Counted from the first letter of the stretch, positions 1-8,068 are shown. The stretch: DNA of 64,000 bases from Kitasatospora purpeofusca (GCF_000718025.1 NZ_JODS01000020.1:1-64000), one strand, 5' to 3'. The notes: generated by a model not told the origin, from the letters alone. Program-made: numbers and translations.

Positions 1-1
1 C

Positions 2-100
2 TATCCGTTGGAGCGGATGATGCGGGACGCGAAGATCACGCAGATCTACGAGGGCACCAACCAGATCCAGCGCATCGTGATGGCCCGCAACCTCCCGTAA
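2..100 (+). CDS. Acyl-CoA dehydrogenase, C-terminal end (5' truncated)
   Basis: Only the last 32 codons are in the window, ending in TAA. They contain KITQIYEGTNQIQRIVMAR, the characteristic C-terminal segment of acyl-CoA dehydrogenases; in the family the Glu-Gly before TNQ lies at the flavin and substrate pocket. The enzyme would oxidise an acyl-CoA to the 2-enoyl-CoA with FAD and pass electrons to ETF. The substrate class cannot be judged from this piece. A hairpin follows at 138-174. Confidence 0.85.
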   Translation, partial: YPLERMMRDAKITQIYEGTNQIQRIVMARNLP

Positions 101-137
101 CCCCACCCCTCCCGACCCGTCGGGGCCCGTCCTCGGG

Positions 138-174
138 CACCCGGACCACGGCCGCACACGGGCCGGTCCGGGTG
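138..174 (+). terminator. Terminator-like hairpin after acyl-CoA dehydrogenase
   Basis: Perfect 10-bp arms (CACCCGGACC and GGTCCGGGTG) flank a 17-nt loop. There is no T-run, which is usual for streptomycete terminators. Confidence 0.5.
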
Positions 175-188
175 TTCGAGGCCGATGC

Positions 189-194
189 TATGTT
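189..194 (+). promoter_or_regulatory. -10 element (TATGTT) of a probable leaderless TetR gene
   Basis: TATGTT ends 6 nt before the ATG at 201 and no Shine-Dalgarno sequence lies between them. This places the transcript start at or next to the start codon. The same arrangement recurs at several genes in the window. Confidence 0.45.
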
Positions 195-200
195 CCGGGA

Positions 201-965
201 ATGAGCGAGAAGGAAGAGCAGGACCAACCGATGAACGACGGGCAACCGAAGCCCGCGATGCGTGAGGCGCTGGTTGCCGCGGCCTTCGAGCTCTTCCTGG
301 AGCGCGGCTTCGAGCAGACCACGATCGACGACATCGTCTCGCTCGCCGGGGTCGGCCGGCGGTCCTTCTTCCGCTACTTCCCGGCCAAGGAGGACGTGGT
401 CTTCCCCGACCACGAGCGCGGCCTCGCCGAGATGACGGAGTTCCTGGAGTCCGGCAGCGGCGAGGAGGACCCGGTCCGGCACGCCTGCGACGCGGCCCGA
501 CTGGTCCTGCGGATGTACGCCGAACAGCCCTCCTTCTCCGTCCAGCGTTACCGCCTGACCCGCAAGGTGCCGGGCCTGCGCGCCTACGAGCTGTCCGTCG
601 TCTGGCGCTACGAGCACACCCTCGCGCACTACCTGCGCGGCCGGTTCGCCGGGCGCCCGGACGGGCCGCTGCGGGCCGACGTGGTCGCCGCCGCCGTGGT
701 CTCCGCGCACAACCACGCCCTGCGCACCTGGCTCCGCTCCGGCGGCGAGAGCGACTGGGTGACCGAGGTGGACCGGGCGATGGCCTTCGTCACCGACACC
801 TGGGGCGAGCGCCCCGCCGGCGCCGACCAGGCGGCGGACGGCGACGGCCCGGGGGAGCAGGACGACGTCGTGGTGCTGGTCGCCAGCCGCCGCGCGCCGC
901 TCTGGCGGATGGTCCAGGGCATCGAGAGCGCCCTCGGCGACCCCCGCCGGGTCCCCCAGGACTGA
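201..965 (+). CDS. TetR family transcriptional regulator
   Basis: A 254-aa repressor-type protein. Residues about 20-68 form the TetR DNA-binding domain, with LFLERGFEQTTIDDIV followed by the recognition helix AGVGRRSFFRYF and the PAKEDVVF segment typical of the family. The remaining 185 residues would be the helical ligand-binding domain; the ligand cannot be predicted. The C-terminal part is acidic and low in complexity around residues 205-230. The start at 201 fits a leaderless transcript; an in-frame ATG at 231 is an alternative. No divergent partner is visible, so the target is unknown. It may regulate the upstream acyl-CoA dehydrogenase region or itself. Confidence 0.88.
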   Translation: MSEKEEQDQPMNDGQPKPAMREALVAAAFELFLERGFEQTTIDDIVSLAGVGRRSFFRYFPAKEDVVFPDHERGLAEMTEFLESGSGEEDPVRHACDAARLVLRMYAEQPSFSVQRYRLTRKVPGLRAYELSVVWRYEHTLAHYLRGRFAGRPDGPLRADVVAAAVVSAHNHALRTWLRSGGESDWVTEVDRAMAFVTDTWGERPAGADQAADGDGPGEQDDVVVLVASRRAPLWRMVQGIESALGDPRRVPQD

Positions 966-1127
966 CCGGTCCGCCTGCGGGCCCCCTCACCCTGATGGCG
1001 CAGGCCCTGCGGGACGCGCCGGGCCCGGACCCGCGGCTGCCGTGCGCGGCCCCCGGTGCCGGGCGAGACTCGGTCGCAGGACGTGGCCGGAGCCGGACCG
1101 GCGCGGGGAACGCGACGGAGGCGGACG

Positions 1128-2615
1128 ATGCCCGAGCCGAGCGGCGGTCCGAGCGGGAGCGAGGACCCGACGGCGAGGCCCGACCCGACGGCGGGCACCG
1201 GGCCGCCGCCCCCTCCCGCCCAAGCGGCCCCCGCACGGCCGGCCCCCACCCTGCACGGCGTGCTGCGCACCAAGGGCTACCTCGGCCTCCTGGTGATCTC
1301 CGCCCTGGTCGGCGTCCCGGTCTCGCTGGCCGCCTTCTGGTTCGTCGGTCTGGAGCACCAGCTCCAGCACTGGGTCTGGGAGAGCCTGCCCGACGCCCTC
1401 GGCCTCGACCGTGCCCCCTGGTGGTGGCCGCTGCCCGCGCTGCTGCTGGCCGGACTGCTGCTCGCGCCGATCGTCACCCGGGTGCCCGGGCGCGGCGGCC
1501 ACATCCCGGTGGACGGTATGGGCGGGCCGCCCGTCCCGCCGAGGGCCGTGCCCGGCGTCGTGCTGGCCGCACTCGCCTGTCTGCCGCTCGGCGCGGTGCT
1601 CGGCCCGGAGGCGCCGCTGATGGCGATGGGCGGCGGACTGGCGCTGCTCGCCGTCCGGCCGTCCCGCCGCGCGGCCCGGCCCCAGTTGGTGCCGGTGCTC
1701 GGGGCCGCCGGTTCGGCCGCGGCGATCTCCACCATCTTCGGCAGCCCGCTGGTGGCCGCCGTGATGATGATCGAGGCGGCCGGCCTGGGCGGGCCGCAAC
1801 TCCTGCTGCTGATCATGCCCTGCCTGCTGGCGAGCGGGGTCGGGGCGCTGGTGTTCACCGGCTTCGGCCACTGGACCGGGCTCTCGGTGGGTGCGCTGTC
1901 GCTGCCCTCGGAACCGCCCGCCGGGATCCCCGACCCGGGCGACTTCCTGTGGGGCCTGCCGGTCGCGGTCGCGGTCACCCTGGTCTGCGTGTCCGGTCAG
2001 CTGCTCGGCCACCGGGTCAAGGCGTTCACCGTCGGCGACCCGGGGCGGGCCGTGCCGACGCCGACGACCCGGCAGACGGCCCTGCGCACGGTGCTGTGCG
2101 CGGTCGCGGTGGGCGGCTGTATCGCCGCGTACGCGCTGCTGACGGGCCGCTCGCCGGAGGAGGCGGCGCTCTCCGGCCAGGCCACCCTGGGGACCCTGGC
2201 CGCGAATCCGGCGGCCTGGTCGGTCTTCGCCCTGCTGATGCTGACGCTCTGCAAGACGGCCGCCTGGGGCATCGCCCTGGGCAGCCTGCGCGGCGGCCCG
2301 ATCTTCCCTGCGGTGCTGATCGGCGCCGCCCTCGGGGTGGCCTGCGGCCCGCTGCCCGGCCTCGGCGTCGAGTCGGGCCTGGCCGTCGGCCTGGCCGCCG
2401 CGGCCACCTCGGTCACCCGGCTGCCGGTCACCAGCACGGTGCTGGCGGCCGAACTGCTGGGGCCGGACGCACCCGACTCGCTCCCGCTGATACTGGTGAC
2501 CGCCGTGACCTCCTTCGTGGTCGGCGAACTGCTGCGCGGGCACCTCGAGCGGCGTGCGCCGAAGCCGGACACACCGAAGCCGGACGCCCCGCAGGGGGCC
2601 CCGCGGGCCGCCTGA
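1128..2615 (+). CDS. ClC-family chloride channel/antiporter-like protein
   Basis: A 495-aa polytopic membrane protein of the ClC family, which forms homodimeric anion channels or Cl-/H+ exchangers. The start at 1128 is preceded by GGAGG with a 6-nt gap; an in-frame ATG at 1056 lacks a ribosome site. A Pro-rich N-terminus of about 45 residues comes before the first membrane helix. The family filter motifs are present but diverged. GREGP appears as GPEAP near residue 160 and GxFxP as GGPIFPAVLIG in the C-terminal half, while the usual GSGIP segment is replaced by a GGHIP sequence. There is no CBS domain. The C-terminal tail repeats a KPDTPKPDAP segment. The ion carried is uncertain because of the altered filter. 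Confidence 0.8.
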   Translation: MPEPSGGPSGSEDPTARPDPTAGTGPPPPPAQAAPARPAPTLHGVLRTKGYLGLLVISALVGVPVSLAAFWFVGLEHQLQHWVWESLPDALGLDRAPWWWPLPALLLAGLLLAPIVTRVPGRGGHIPVDGMGGPPVPPRAVPGVVLAALACLPLGAVLGPEAPLMAMGGGLALLAVRPSRRAARPQLVPVLGAAGSAAAISTIFGSPLVAAVMMIEAAGLGGPQLLLLIMPCLLASGVGALVFTGFGHWTGLSVGALSLPSEPPAGIPDPGDFLWGLPVAVAVTLVCVSGQLLGHRVKAFTVGDPGRAVPTPTTRQTALRTVLCAVAVGGCIAAYALLTGRSPEEAALSGQATLGTLAANPAAWSVFALLMLTLCKTAAWGIALGSLRGGPIFPAVLIGAALGVACGPLPGLGVESGLAVGLAAAATSVTRLPVTSTVLAAELLGPDAPDSLPLILVTAVTSFVVGELLRGHLERRAPKPDTPKPDAPQGAPRAA

Positions 2616-2712
2616 GGGCCCGCCGACGCCCCACGTCAATACCGATCCGGCTTTTCCACTCCTTCGAATCAATCCGAGGTTCAGGGTCGTCACCCCGGGC
2701 AATCCCGCTCCC

Positions 2713-3015
2713 ATGACCACCTCCTCGCCGCACCGCCGCGGCCGCCGCTCCACCGACCGCCGTTCCACCGACCGGCGCCCCACCGACCGCCACCCCCGCC
2801 GCCCGCTGCCCACGCCCCCGCCGAGCGCGTCCGGGCCCAACGCATCCGGGCCCAACGCGTCCGGGTCGAGCGCGCCCGGGTCCGCGCCCGCACCGTGCGC
2901 CCCGCCGGCCGCCGCCTGCTGCGCCGTCTCCACCACCGAGCGCCGCTCGCTCGGCGGGACGGTCATCCGCACCCACCGCCACCACCCCCGCTGCCCGGTC
3001 TGGGCCGCCCGCTGA
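2713..3015 (+). CDS. Possible small Arg/Pro-rich repeat protein, unknown
   Basis: A doubtful 100-aa reading frame (ATG at 2713) in the 460-bp gap between the ClC gene and the methyltransferase. Codon third positions are almost all G or C, as in real genes here. The protein opens with three repeats of the type STDRR-STDRR-PTDRH, continues with ASGPN-ASGPN repeats, and has four Cys in the second half. No family is recognised and no ribosome site is visible. The stretch 2636-2700 just upstream is unusually AT-rich for this genome and could be its promoter. It may equally be non-coding repeat DNA. Confidence 0.3.
   Translation: MTTSSPHRRGRRSTDRRSTDRRPTDRHPRRPLPTPPPSASGPNASGPNASGSSAPGSAPAPCAPPAAACCAVSTTERRSLGGTVIRTHRHHPRCPVWAAR
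2747..2884 (+). repeat. Two short tandem repeat arrays
   Basis: At about 2750-2795 a 15-bp unit (TCCACCGACCGCCGT type) occurs three times. At about 2827-2870 a 15-bp unit of the GCGTCCGGGCCCAAC type occurs three to four times with single-base changes. Both units are multiples of three, which fits the possible coding frame given separately. Confidence 0.7.
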
Positions 3016-3076
3016 AAACCCCGTGCCCGCCGTCGGCGCCCGGTGGTAGAACAGGCCGGACACCGAGGGGGAACAC

Positions 3077-3835
3077 ATGTCGGAAGCCGACGAGCCGATA
3101 CACGAGTACCTGGTGGACGAGGCGGCACTGCGCCCGGGCGGGCGGGTGCTCGACCTCGGCTGCGGCACCGGCCCCACCCTGGCCGTCTTCTCCCGCCGCC
3201 ACCCCGACGCCCGGCTGCTCGGCCTCGACCACTCGGCAGACAGCGTCACCACCGCCCGGCACCTGCTCGCGGACCACCCGGGCGGCATCGCCGTCGAGAC
3301 CTCGGACCTGGCGCGGCCGCTCCCGCTGCCTGACCACGACCTCGACGCCGCGGTCTCCTACAACGTGCTCGAATGCCTGCCGGACCCGGCCGCGCTGCTC
3401 GCCGAGACCGCCCGGGTGCTGCGGCCCGGCGGCCGGGCGGTCCTGGCACACGTCGACTTCGACTCACTGGTGATCGCCGGCGCGGACCGTGACCTCGACC
3501 GGCGGATCTGCCACGCCTTCACCGACGACCAGCAGCCGTGGATGGACCACGTGGACGGGCGGATCGGCCGCAAGCTCCCGGGCCTGGTCCGGAACTCCCC
3601 GCTGCGGCTCGGCCGGGTCCACCCGGTCGTCACCAGCTCCACCGAGCTGACCGGCCACGCCGCCCGCCGGATCGAGGGCATCCGCCACGCCCTGACCACC
3701 GCCGCCGAGGAGGGCCGGGGCACCCTCTCCCCGGCGGAGATCGAGGCCTGGCACACCGCCGTCCACCTCGCCGCCGCCCAGGGCCGCTTCTTCCTCGCCG
3801 AAACCGCCGTCACCGTCACCGCCCACGCCGCCTGA
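3077..3835 (+). CDS. Class I SAM-dependent methyltransferase
   Basis: A 252-aa soluble enzyme. Motif I is VLDLGCGTGPTLAVF near residues 25-40, followed by an acidic residue at the end of strand 2 (LLGLDHS). A post-motif LEC-PDPAALLAETARVLRPGGRAVL segment is typical of the UbiE/Methyltransf_11 fold. The acceptor substrate is not predictable. The start is an ATG preceded by GAGGGGG. It stands alone: the gap upstream is 460 bp and a terminator lies downstream at 3882. The C-terminal third (HAARRIEGIRHAL onward) is helical and may form a substrate cap. Confidence 0.85.
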   Translation: MSEADEPIHEYLVDEAALRPGGRVLDLGCGTGPTLAVFSRRHPDARLLGLDHSADSVTTARHLLADHPGGIAVETSDLARPLPLPDHDLDAAVSYNVLECLPDPAALLAETARVLRPGGRAVLAHVDFDSLVIAGADRDLDRRICHAFTDDQQPWMDHVDGRIGRKLPGLVRNSPLRLGRVHPVVTSSTELTGHAARRIEGIRHALTTAAEEGRGTLSPAEIEAWHTAVHLAAAQGRFFLAETAVTVTAHAA

Positions 3836-3881
3836 CCGGCGACCACCCCGCACCCCGCTCGCGCGGGCGGCGCGGAGAACG

Positions 3882-3915
3882 AAAAGGGACCCCGGACGAA
3901 TCCGGGGCCCCTTTT
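3882..3915. terminator. Terminator hairpin, near-copy of the tRNA-Leu terminator
   Basis: 15-nt arms (AAAAGGGACCCCGGA and TCCGGGGCCCCTTTT) with one mismatch around a CGAA loop. It has runs of A/T on both sides and so could work in both directions. It shares the flank GAGAACGAAAA and the loop with the hairpin at 3991-4016. Confidence 0.8.
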
Positions 3916-3990
3916 CGCGGTGCGCCCGTGCTCCCGCAGCGGTCACGCCGGTTGGTCACGCGGTCGGTCACGCCGCTGGGGAGAACGAAA

Positions 3991-4016
3991 AAGGCCCCAG
4001 ACGAATCTGGGGCCTT
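3991..4016 (-). terminator. Terminator of tRNA-Leu
   Basis: Perfect 11-bp stem (AAGGCCCCAGA / TCTGGGGCCTT) with a CGAA loop. On the minus strand it is followed by TTTTT, so it is a classical intrinsic terminator lying 7 nt after the tRNA. Confidence 0.85.
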
Positions 4017-4022
4017 CCGCTG

Positions 4023-4107
4023 TGTCCGAGGGGGGACTTGAACCCCCACGCCCGATAAAGGGCACTAGCACCTCAAGCTAGCGCGTCTGCCATTCCGCCA
4101 CCCGGAC
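4023..4107 (-). tRNA. tRNA-Leu (anticodon GAG)
   Basis: An 85-nt class II tRNA. The acceptor arms GTCCGGG and CTCGGAC pair with one G-U, followed by discriminator A. The anticodon stem CTAGC/GCTAG encloses loop TTGAGGT, giving anticodon GAG, which reads CUC and CUU. A long variable arm (GCCC-TTTAT-GGGC type) and a T arm GGGGG-TTCAAGT-CCCCC are present. CCA is not encoded. Confidence 0.95.
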
Positions 4108-4359
4108 GGGGTGTTGTCCTCGCGGCTTCCTTCTGTTCGTCGGCCGCGCTGACAGATGTAACTGTAGCAGTGATCCGCTGTCGGTCCCAAAACGGGCCAG
4201 GGCGGGGGAGTGGGGGTTGCGGCGGTGTGTCGGCGTGTTTCCTGGGGGTGGATCCGGGTCGGGGGCTGGGAGAGGATGGGTGGACGTGCTCGTGCGACCC
4301 GGGTGCAGGTCCTGGGGCGGCGCTGGGGTGCCGGCGCGGGCCAGAGACGAGGAGTGACC

Positions 4360-5682
4360 GTGAGCGAGCGGAGCGAGTCGAAGGTGACGGGGGAGTCCGA
4401 GGTCGCCGACATCTGCCGCGATCTGATCCGGATCGACACCAGTAACTACGGTGACGGTTCCGGTCCGGGCGAGCGGAAGGCGGCCGAGTACGTCGCCGAG
4501 CAGCTCGCGGAGTTCGGCCTCGAACCGCAGATCATCGAGTCCGCCAAGGGGCGGGCCTCCACCGTCGTCCGGATCGAGGGCGAGGACCGGTCCCGGCCGG
4601 GCCTGCTGATCCACGGGCACACCGACGTCGTGCCGGCCAACGCGGCGGACTGGACGTACGCCCCGTTCTCCGGCGAGATCGCGGACGGCTGCGTCTGGGG
4701 ACGCGGCGCGGTCGACATGAAGGACATGGACGCGATGACCCTGGCGGTGGTGCGCGACCGGCTGCGCACCGGCCGCAAGCCCCCGCGCGACCTGGTGCTG
4801 GCCTTCCTCGCCGACGAGGAGGCGGGCGGCACCTACGGCGCGCGGTACCTGGTGGACAAGCACCCGGGGCTCTTCGAGGGCGTGACCGAGGCGATCGGCG
4901 AGGTCGGCGGCTTCTCCTTCACCGTCAACGACCGGAACCGGCTCTACCTGATCGAGACGGCCGAGAAGGGCATGCACTGGATGCGGCTCACGGTCGAGGG
5001 CCGGGCCGGGCACGGATCGATGGAGAACAACGACAACGCCATCACCGAGCTGTGCGAGGCGGTGGCCCGCCTCGGGCGGCACGAGTTCCCGCTGCGCATC
5101 ACCAAGACCGTCCGGGCCTTCCTGGACGAGCTGTCGGACGCGCTCGGCGTCGAGCTCGACCCGGAGAACATGGACGAGACGCTCCGGGTCCTCGGCGGCA
5201 TCGCCAAGATGATCGGCACCACGCTGCGCAACACCGCCCAGCCGACCATGCTCGGCGCCGGCTACAAGGTGAACGTAATCCCCGGCCAGGCCACCGCGCA
5301 CGTGGACGGCCGCTTCCTGCCCGGCTACGAGGAGGAGTTCCTGGCCGAGCTGGACAGCGTGCTCGGCCCGCGGGTGAAGCGGGAGAGCCTGCACTCGGAC
5401 AAGGCGATCGAGACGAGCTTCGACGGGGCCCTGGTCGAGGCTATGCAGACCGCGCTGCGCGCCGAGGACCCGATCGCCCGTGCGGTGCCGTACTGCCTGT
5501 CCGGCGGGACGGACGCCAAGTCCTTCCAGGACCTCGGGATCCGCTGCTTCGGCTTCGCCCCGCTCCAGCTGCCGCCGGAGCTGGACTTCGCCGGGATGTT
5601 CCACGGGGTGGACGAGCGGGTGCCGGTGGACGGCCTGAAGTTCGGGGTGCGGGTGCTGGACCGGTTCCTCGACGCCTGCTGA
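4360..5682 (+). CDS. M20/M25/M40 family metallopeptidase (amidohydrolase)
   Basis: A 440-aa zinc-dependent exopeptidase or deacylase. The GTG start at 4360 has GAGGAG 5 nt upstream; the frame is open farther upstream but without a ribosome site. Metal ligands of the family are visible: HGHTDVVP (His87, Asp89), the bridging Asp in GAVDMKDMD (about 119), the catalytic Glu pair DEEAGG (about 153-154), and a C-terminal MFHGVDE His. The lid/dimerisation domain occupies the middle. No signal peptide is present, so it acts in the cytosol on small peptides or N-acyl amino acids. It lies upstream of the chaplins. Its stop codon lies in the first unit of a 13-bp tandem repeat. Confidence 0.92.
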   Translation: MSERSESKVTGESEVADICRDLIRIDTSNYGDGSGPGERKAAEYVAEQLAEFGLEPQIIESAKGRASTVVRIEGEDRSRPGLLIHGHTDVVPANAADWTYAPFSGEIADGCVWGRGAVDMKDMDAMTLAVVRDRLRTGRKPPRDLVLAFLADEEAGGTYGARYLVDKHPGLFEGVTEAIGEVGGFSFTVNDRNRLYLIETAEKGMHWMRLTVEGRAGHGSMENNDNAITELCEAVARLGRHEFPLRITKTVRAFLDELSDALGVELDPENMDETLRVLGGIAKMIGTTLRNTAQPTMLGAGYKVNVIPGQATAHVDGRFLPGYEEEFLAELDSVLGPRVKRESLHSDKAIETSFDGALVEAMQTALRAEDPIARAVPYCLSGGTDAKSFQDLGIRCFGFAPLQLPPELDFAGMFHGVDERVPVDGLKFGVRVLDRFLDAC

Positions 5683-5716
5683 CCGGCCCTGCTGACCGGC
5701 CCTGCCGACCGGCCCG
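5678..5716 (+). repeat. 13-bp tandem repeat x3 covering the peptidase stop codon
   Basis: Units GCTGACCGGCCCT at 5678 and 5691 are identical; the third (5704) is GCCGACCGGCCCG. The first unit contains the TGA stop (5680-5682). Confidence 0.85.
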
Positions 5717-5738
5717 CTGATCGGGACGGGAGCCGCAC

Positions 5739-5771
5739 GGGAGCCGCACGGTGGACCACCGTGCGGCTCCC
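5739..5771 (+). terminator. Terminator hairpin after M20 peptidase
   Basis: Arms of 16 nt (GGGAGCCGCACGGTGG and its complement) are separated by a single A, so the real loop is the innermost few bases. The left arm core GGGAGCCGCAC is itself duplicated at 5728, which gives two alternative pairings. Confidence 0.75.
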
Positions 5772-5930
5772 GCATTTCCGGACGGATGCCGGCCCGGCGG
5801 TTCGATGACCTGTTCGTCGTATCACCGGTCCGGGTGAATGCAACGTCTGTTCCGTACCCCGTTTGCCGCAATCTCGTTGCTCCCTGTGATGGCCCGGAGC
5901 CGATATCCGGGTGTTCATACAGGAGGAATG

Positions 5931-6173
5931 ATGAAGGTCAAGAAGATCGCTGCCGTGACCGCCGCCACCGGTGGCCTGGTGCTCGCCGTCGCCGGTGTGG
6001 CCTCCGCCCACGGTGGGGCCGGTGCCGAGGGCGTGGCCGCCGGTTCCCCGGGCGTCGTTTCCGGCAACCAGATCCAGATCCCGGTGCACATCCCGGTCAA
6101 CGTGTGCGGCAACACCATCAGTGTGATCGGCGTGCTGAACCCGGCGTTCGGCAACCACTGCGCGAACGTCTGA
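5931..6173 (+). CDS. chpH: Short chaplin (ChpH-like)
   Basis: An 80-aa secreted, surface-active amyloid protein of aerial hyphae. AGGAGG at 5921-5926 points to the second of two adjacent ATGs (5931). A Sec signal peptide (MKVKKIAAVTAATGG... to ASA about residue 26) is followed by a single chaplin domain of about 50 residues with GSPGVVSGNQIQIPVHIPV, then VCGN and NHC, the two Cys of the family disulfide. In Streptomyces the short chaplins coat spores and aerial hyphae and lower water surface tension. Assignment to ChpH rather than another short chaplin rests on the adjacent long chaplin. A strong hairpin follows, so it is expressed as a single-gene unit. Confidence 0.93.
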   Translation: MKVKKIAAVTAATGGLVLAVAGVASAHGGAGAEGVAAGSPGVVSGNQIQIPVHIPVNVCGNTISVIGVLNPAFGNHCANV

Positions 6174-6196
6174 TCCTCGATCGGTCGTTGAGTCGG

Positions 6197-6229
6197 GCCC
6201 CCGGGCGGCGGACGCGCCGCGCCGGGGGC
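6197..6229 (+). terminator. Terminator hairpin after the short chaplin
   Basis: GCCCCCGG/CCGGGGGC outer arms and GCGGCG/CGCCGC inner arms give a 14-bp stem with a GACG loop and one bulged G. Confidence 0.75.
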
Positions 6230-6417
6230 GCCTGCGTTTCCGGGGCCGCCCCCGGCGCGACCCATGACATCCCTCGAAAGAGTGAATGGGGGCTGCACGG
6301 CTCAACCTCCTTGCGGGTTGCTTCGTTTTCTCCCATGCAGCCGAGGACCTCTCCGCCCAATCGGAAATTCCGACTTTCGGAAGGTCGTCACGTCGTCTCG
6401 AAATGTCAGGGGAAAAT

Positions 6418-7317
6418 ATGAGGAACGCAGCCAAGAAGGGGCTCCTCACGGCCGTGGCCACCGGCAGTGTGCTGGCCTCGACAGCCGGCTACGCCAGCGC
6501 GACCGCCGGGGCGGAGGGCGCGGCAGTGGGTTCGCCGGGTGTCGCCTCCGGGAACTCGGTGCAGGTGCCGGTGGAAGTGCCGATCAACGCCTGCGGCAAC
6601 ACGGTCGACGTGGTCGGCGTGCTGAACCCGGCGTACGGCAACAACTGCGCCAACGCCTCCGGGCGTCACGGCGGTGCGCACGCGGGCGGCGGCAAGTCGG
6701 CCTCGGGCGCGAGCGCCTCGGGTGCGGCCACCGGCTCACCCGGTGTCGCCGCCGGGAACAGCGTCCAGGCTCCGGTGCACATCCCCGTCAACGCCTGCGG
6801 CAACTCGGTCGACGTGGTCGGCGCCGCCAATCCGGCGTTCGGCAACGACTGCGCCAACACGGCCGCGCCCGCGCACACCGCTCCGCCCGCCACGCCCGAC
6901 GACGACTGCCCGGAGGAGCACGGCTCGCACAACCCGCCGCCGCCCGCCACCGGCCACCCGTCCACGCCGCCGGTCACCCAGACCCCGAGCAGCGGCGAGA
7001 CCACGACCGGCACGCCCAGGAACGGCGGCCCGTCGGAGGCCACCCCGTCCGGCAACGGGGCGACGGGCGGCTCCGCGAGCGGAGCGGCCGCCACCCCGGG
7101 CAGTGCCGCCGGTGTGCAGCAGGGCGGTCCGGCGGGTCAGGCCCGCCCGGCGGCCGCGCGCACCGGAAGCCCGTCCGCGGCCCCGACCGCCGCTACGGCC
7201 GGCAGCCAGCTCGCCTCCACCGGCGCCGGTGACACCGAGTTGCTCGGCGCGGCCGGTCTGGCCCTGCTGATCGGCGGCGGCGTGCTCTACCGCCGCGCCC
7301 GCGCCGGCGCTCGCTGA
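6418..7317 (+). CDS. chpC: Long chaplin with sortase signal (ChpA/B/C type)
   Basis: A 299-aa cell-wall-anchored chaplin. ATG at 6418 has AGGGGA 4 nt upstream. It consists of a signal peptide (1-28), chaplin domain 1 (about 38-79), a short Gly/Ser spacer, chaplin domain 2 (about 107-147), a Pro/Thr/Gly-rich wall-spanning linker, LASTG (residues 265-269) as the class E sortase motif, a hydrophobic helix and an Arg-rich tail. Each domain keeps the two Cys (ACGN and NNC/NDC). Long chaplins are joined to peptidoglycan by SrtE and anchor the short ones. The symbol follows the ChpC-ChpH pairing known in S. coelicolor; ChpA or ChpB remains possible. It follows the short chaplin by 244 bp with a terminator in between. 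Confidence 0.92.
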   Translation: MRNAAKKGLLTAVATGSVLASTAGYASATAGAEGAAVGSPGVASGNSVQVPVEVPINACGNTVDVVGVLNPAYGNNCANASGRHGGAHAGGGKSASGASASGAATGSPGVAAGNSVQAPVHIPVNACGNSVDVVGAANPAFGNDCANTAAPAHTAPPATPDDDCPEEHGSHNPPPPATGHPSTPPVTQTPSSGETTTGTPRNGGPSEATPSGNGATGGSASGAAATPGSAAGVQQGGPAGQARPAAARTGSPSAAPTAATAGSQLASTGAGDTELLGAAGLALLIGGGVLYRRARAGAR

Positions 7318-7345
7318 GCACCGACGGCGCCGGACTCCCCGGCAC

Positions 7346-7377
7346 ACCGGCCCCGGGCCCCAAGGCCCGGGGCCGGT
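7346..7377 (+). terminator. Terminator hairpin after the long chaplin
   Basis: Arms ACCGGCCCCGGGCC and GGCCCGGGGCCGGT form a 14-bp perfect stem with a 4-nt loop. Confidence 0.8.
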
Positions 7378-7550
7378 GCCGTGCTGTCACGGAGTCCAGA
7401 GGGCCCGACAGGGGGCGGAGCCGGGCCGGGAGGCGGGCGCGGGCCGGGATGCGGCACCCCTGCGGCACCCCGGCCCGTACGGCCGCCGTCACCGGCCCCG
7501 CTCCGTCACCGGCCCGTCATCGAGCCCGGTGCGTCATCGGCCTCGGACCG

Positions 7551-7760
7551 TCACCAGCTCCGAACCTGCCGGATGATCCGCCGGCGCAGCAGCACCGTTC
7601 GGCTGCCGTCCGGGAGCAGTCGGAGCCGGTCCAGCTCCCAGTGCCCGTACTCGGCATGATCGGTGAGGAGTTGGCGTGCCGCGTTGCGGGACGTCCCGCG
7701 CGGCATGCGCAGCGACTGGTACTCGTACTCCGGCTGCCGGACCAGCTTCGGTGGGGTCAA
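7551..7760 (-). CDS. DUF5703 family protein
   Basis: A 69-aa basic protein of the actinobacterial DUF5703 family, function unknown. The pattern YEYQSLRMPRGTSRNAARQL, LLTDHAEYGHWELDRLRL and a C-terminal RRRIIRQV is what I recall for this family. The start is TTG at 7760, supported by AGGAGG at 7767-7772 with a 5-nt gap; no ATG or GTG fits. It is predicted to be a small cytosolic protein without membrane segment or Cys. It lies between the chaplins and a conserved hypothetical gene and reads toward the chaplin terminator. Confidence 0.8.
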   Translation of the reverse strand: MTPPKLVRQPEYEYQSLRMPRGTSRNAARQLLTDHAEYGHWELDRLRLLPDGSRTVLLRRRIIRQVRSW

Positions 7761-7772
7761 AATGCTCCTCCT

Positions 7773-8068
7773 GTGGGACGCCTCCGAGCAAGCCTACGGC
7801 CTGCCCCCGACAGCGGGCCCGGGTATTTTCGGCCGCCCCGACCCGCACCTGACTGACTGGACATCAGTTCCGTTGCTCCTGTGGTCGGCATACCCCGGGC
7901 GCGCCGGGCGAAGCGGCTCCGGGGCGGGCTCGCGCGTGCGCCCGGCGTGCGCCGTGGAGCGCTTCCCGACGGGGGACAGATGCATGCGGAACGGACATCA
8001 AGGGGGAAGTTGCGGTGAAATCGCGTGTGTAGGTGACAACCGCTGTGCGTACCGGCACCGGGGGGAGA
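7773..8068. other. Intergenic region with divergent promoters
   Basis: About 300 bp between the DUF5703 gene and the gene at 8082, which diverge. Apart from the -10 element at 8069 I see no gene, repeat or strong hairpin. It is slightly lower in GC around 7985-8045, as expected of a promoter region. Confidence 0.5.

Noticed and set aside
36..716. Minus-strand frame across the acyl-CoA dehydrogenase end and the TetR gene
   Set aside because: It is antisense to clear TetR family sequence and has no motif of its own.
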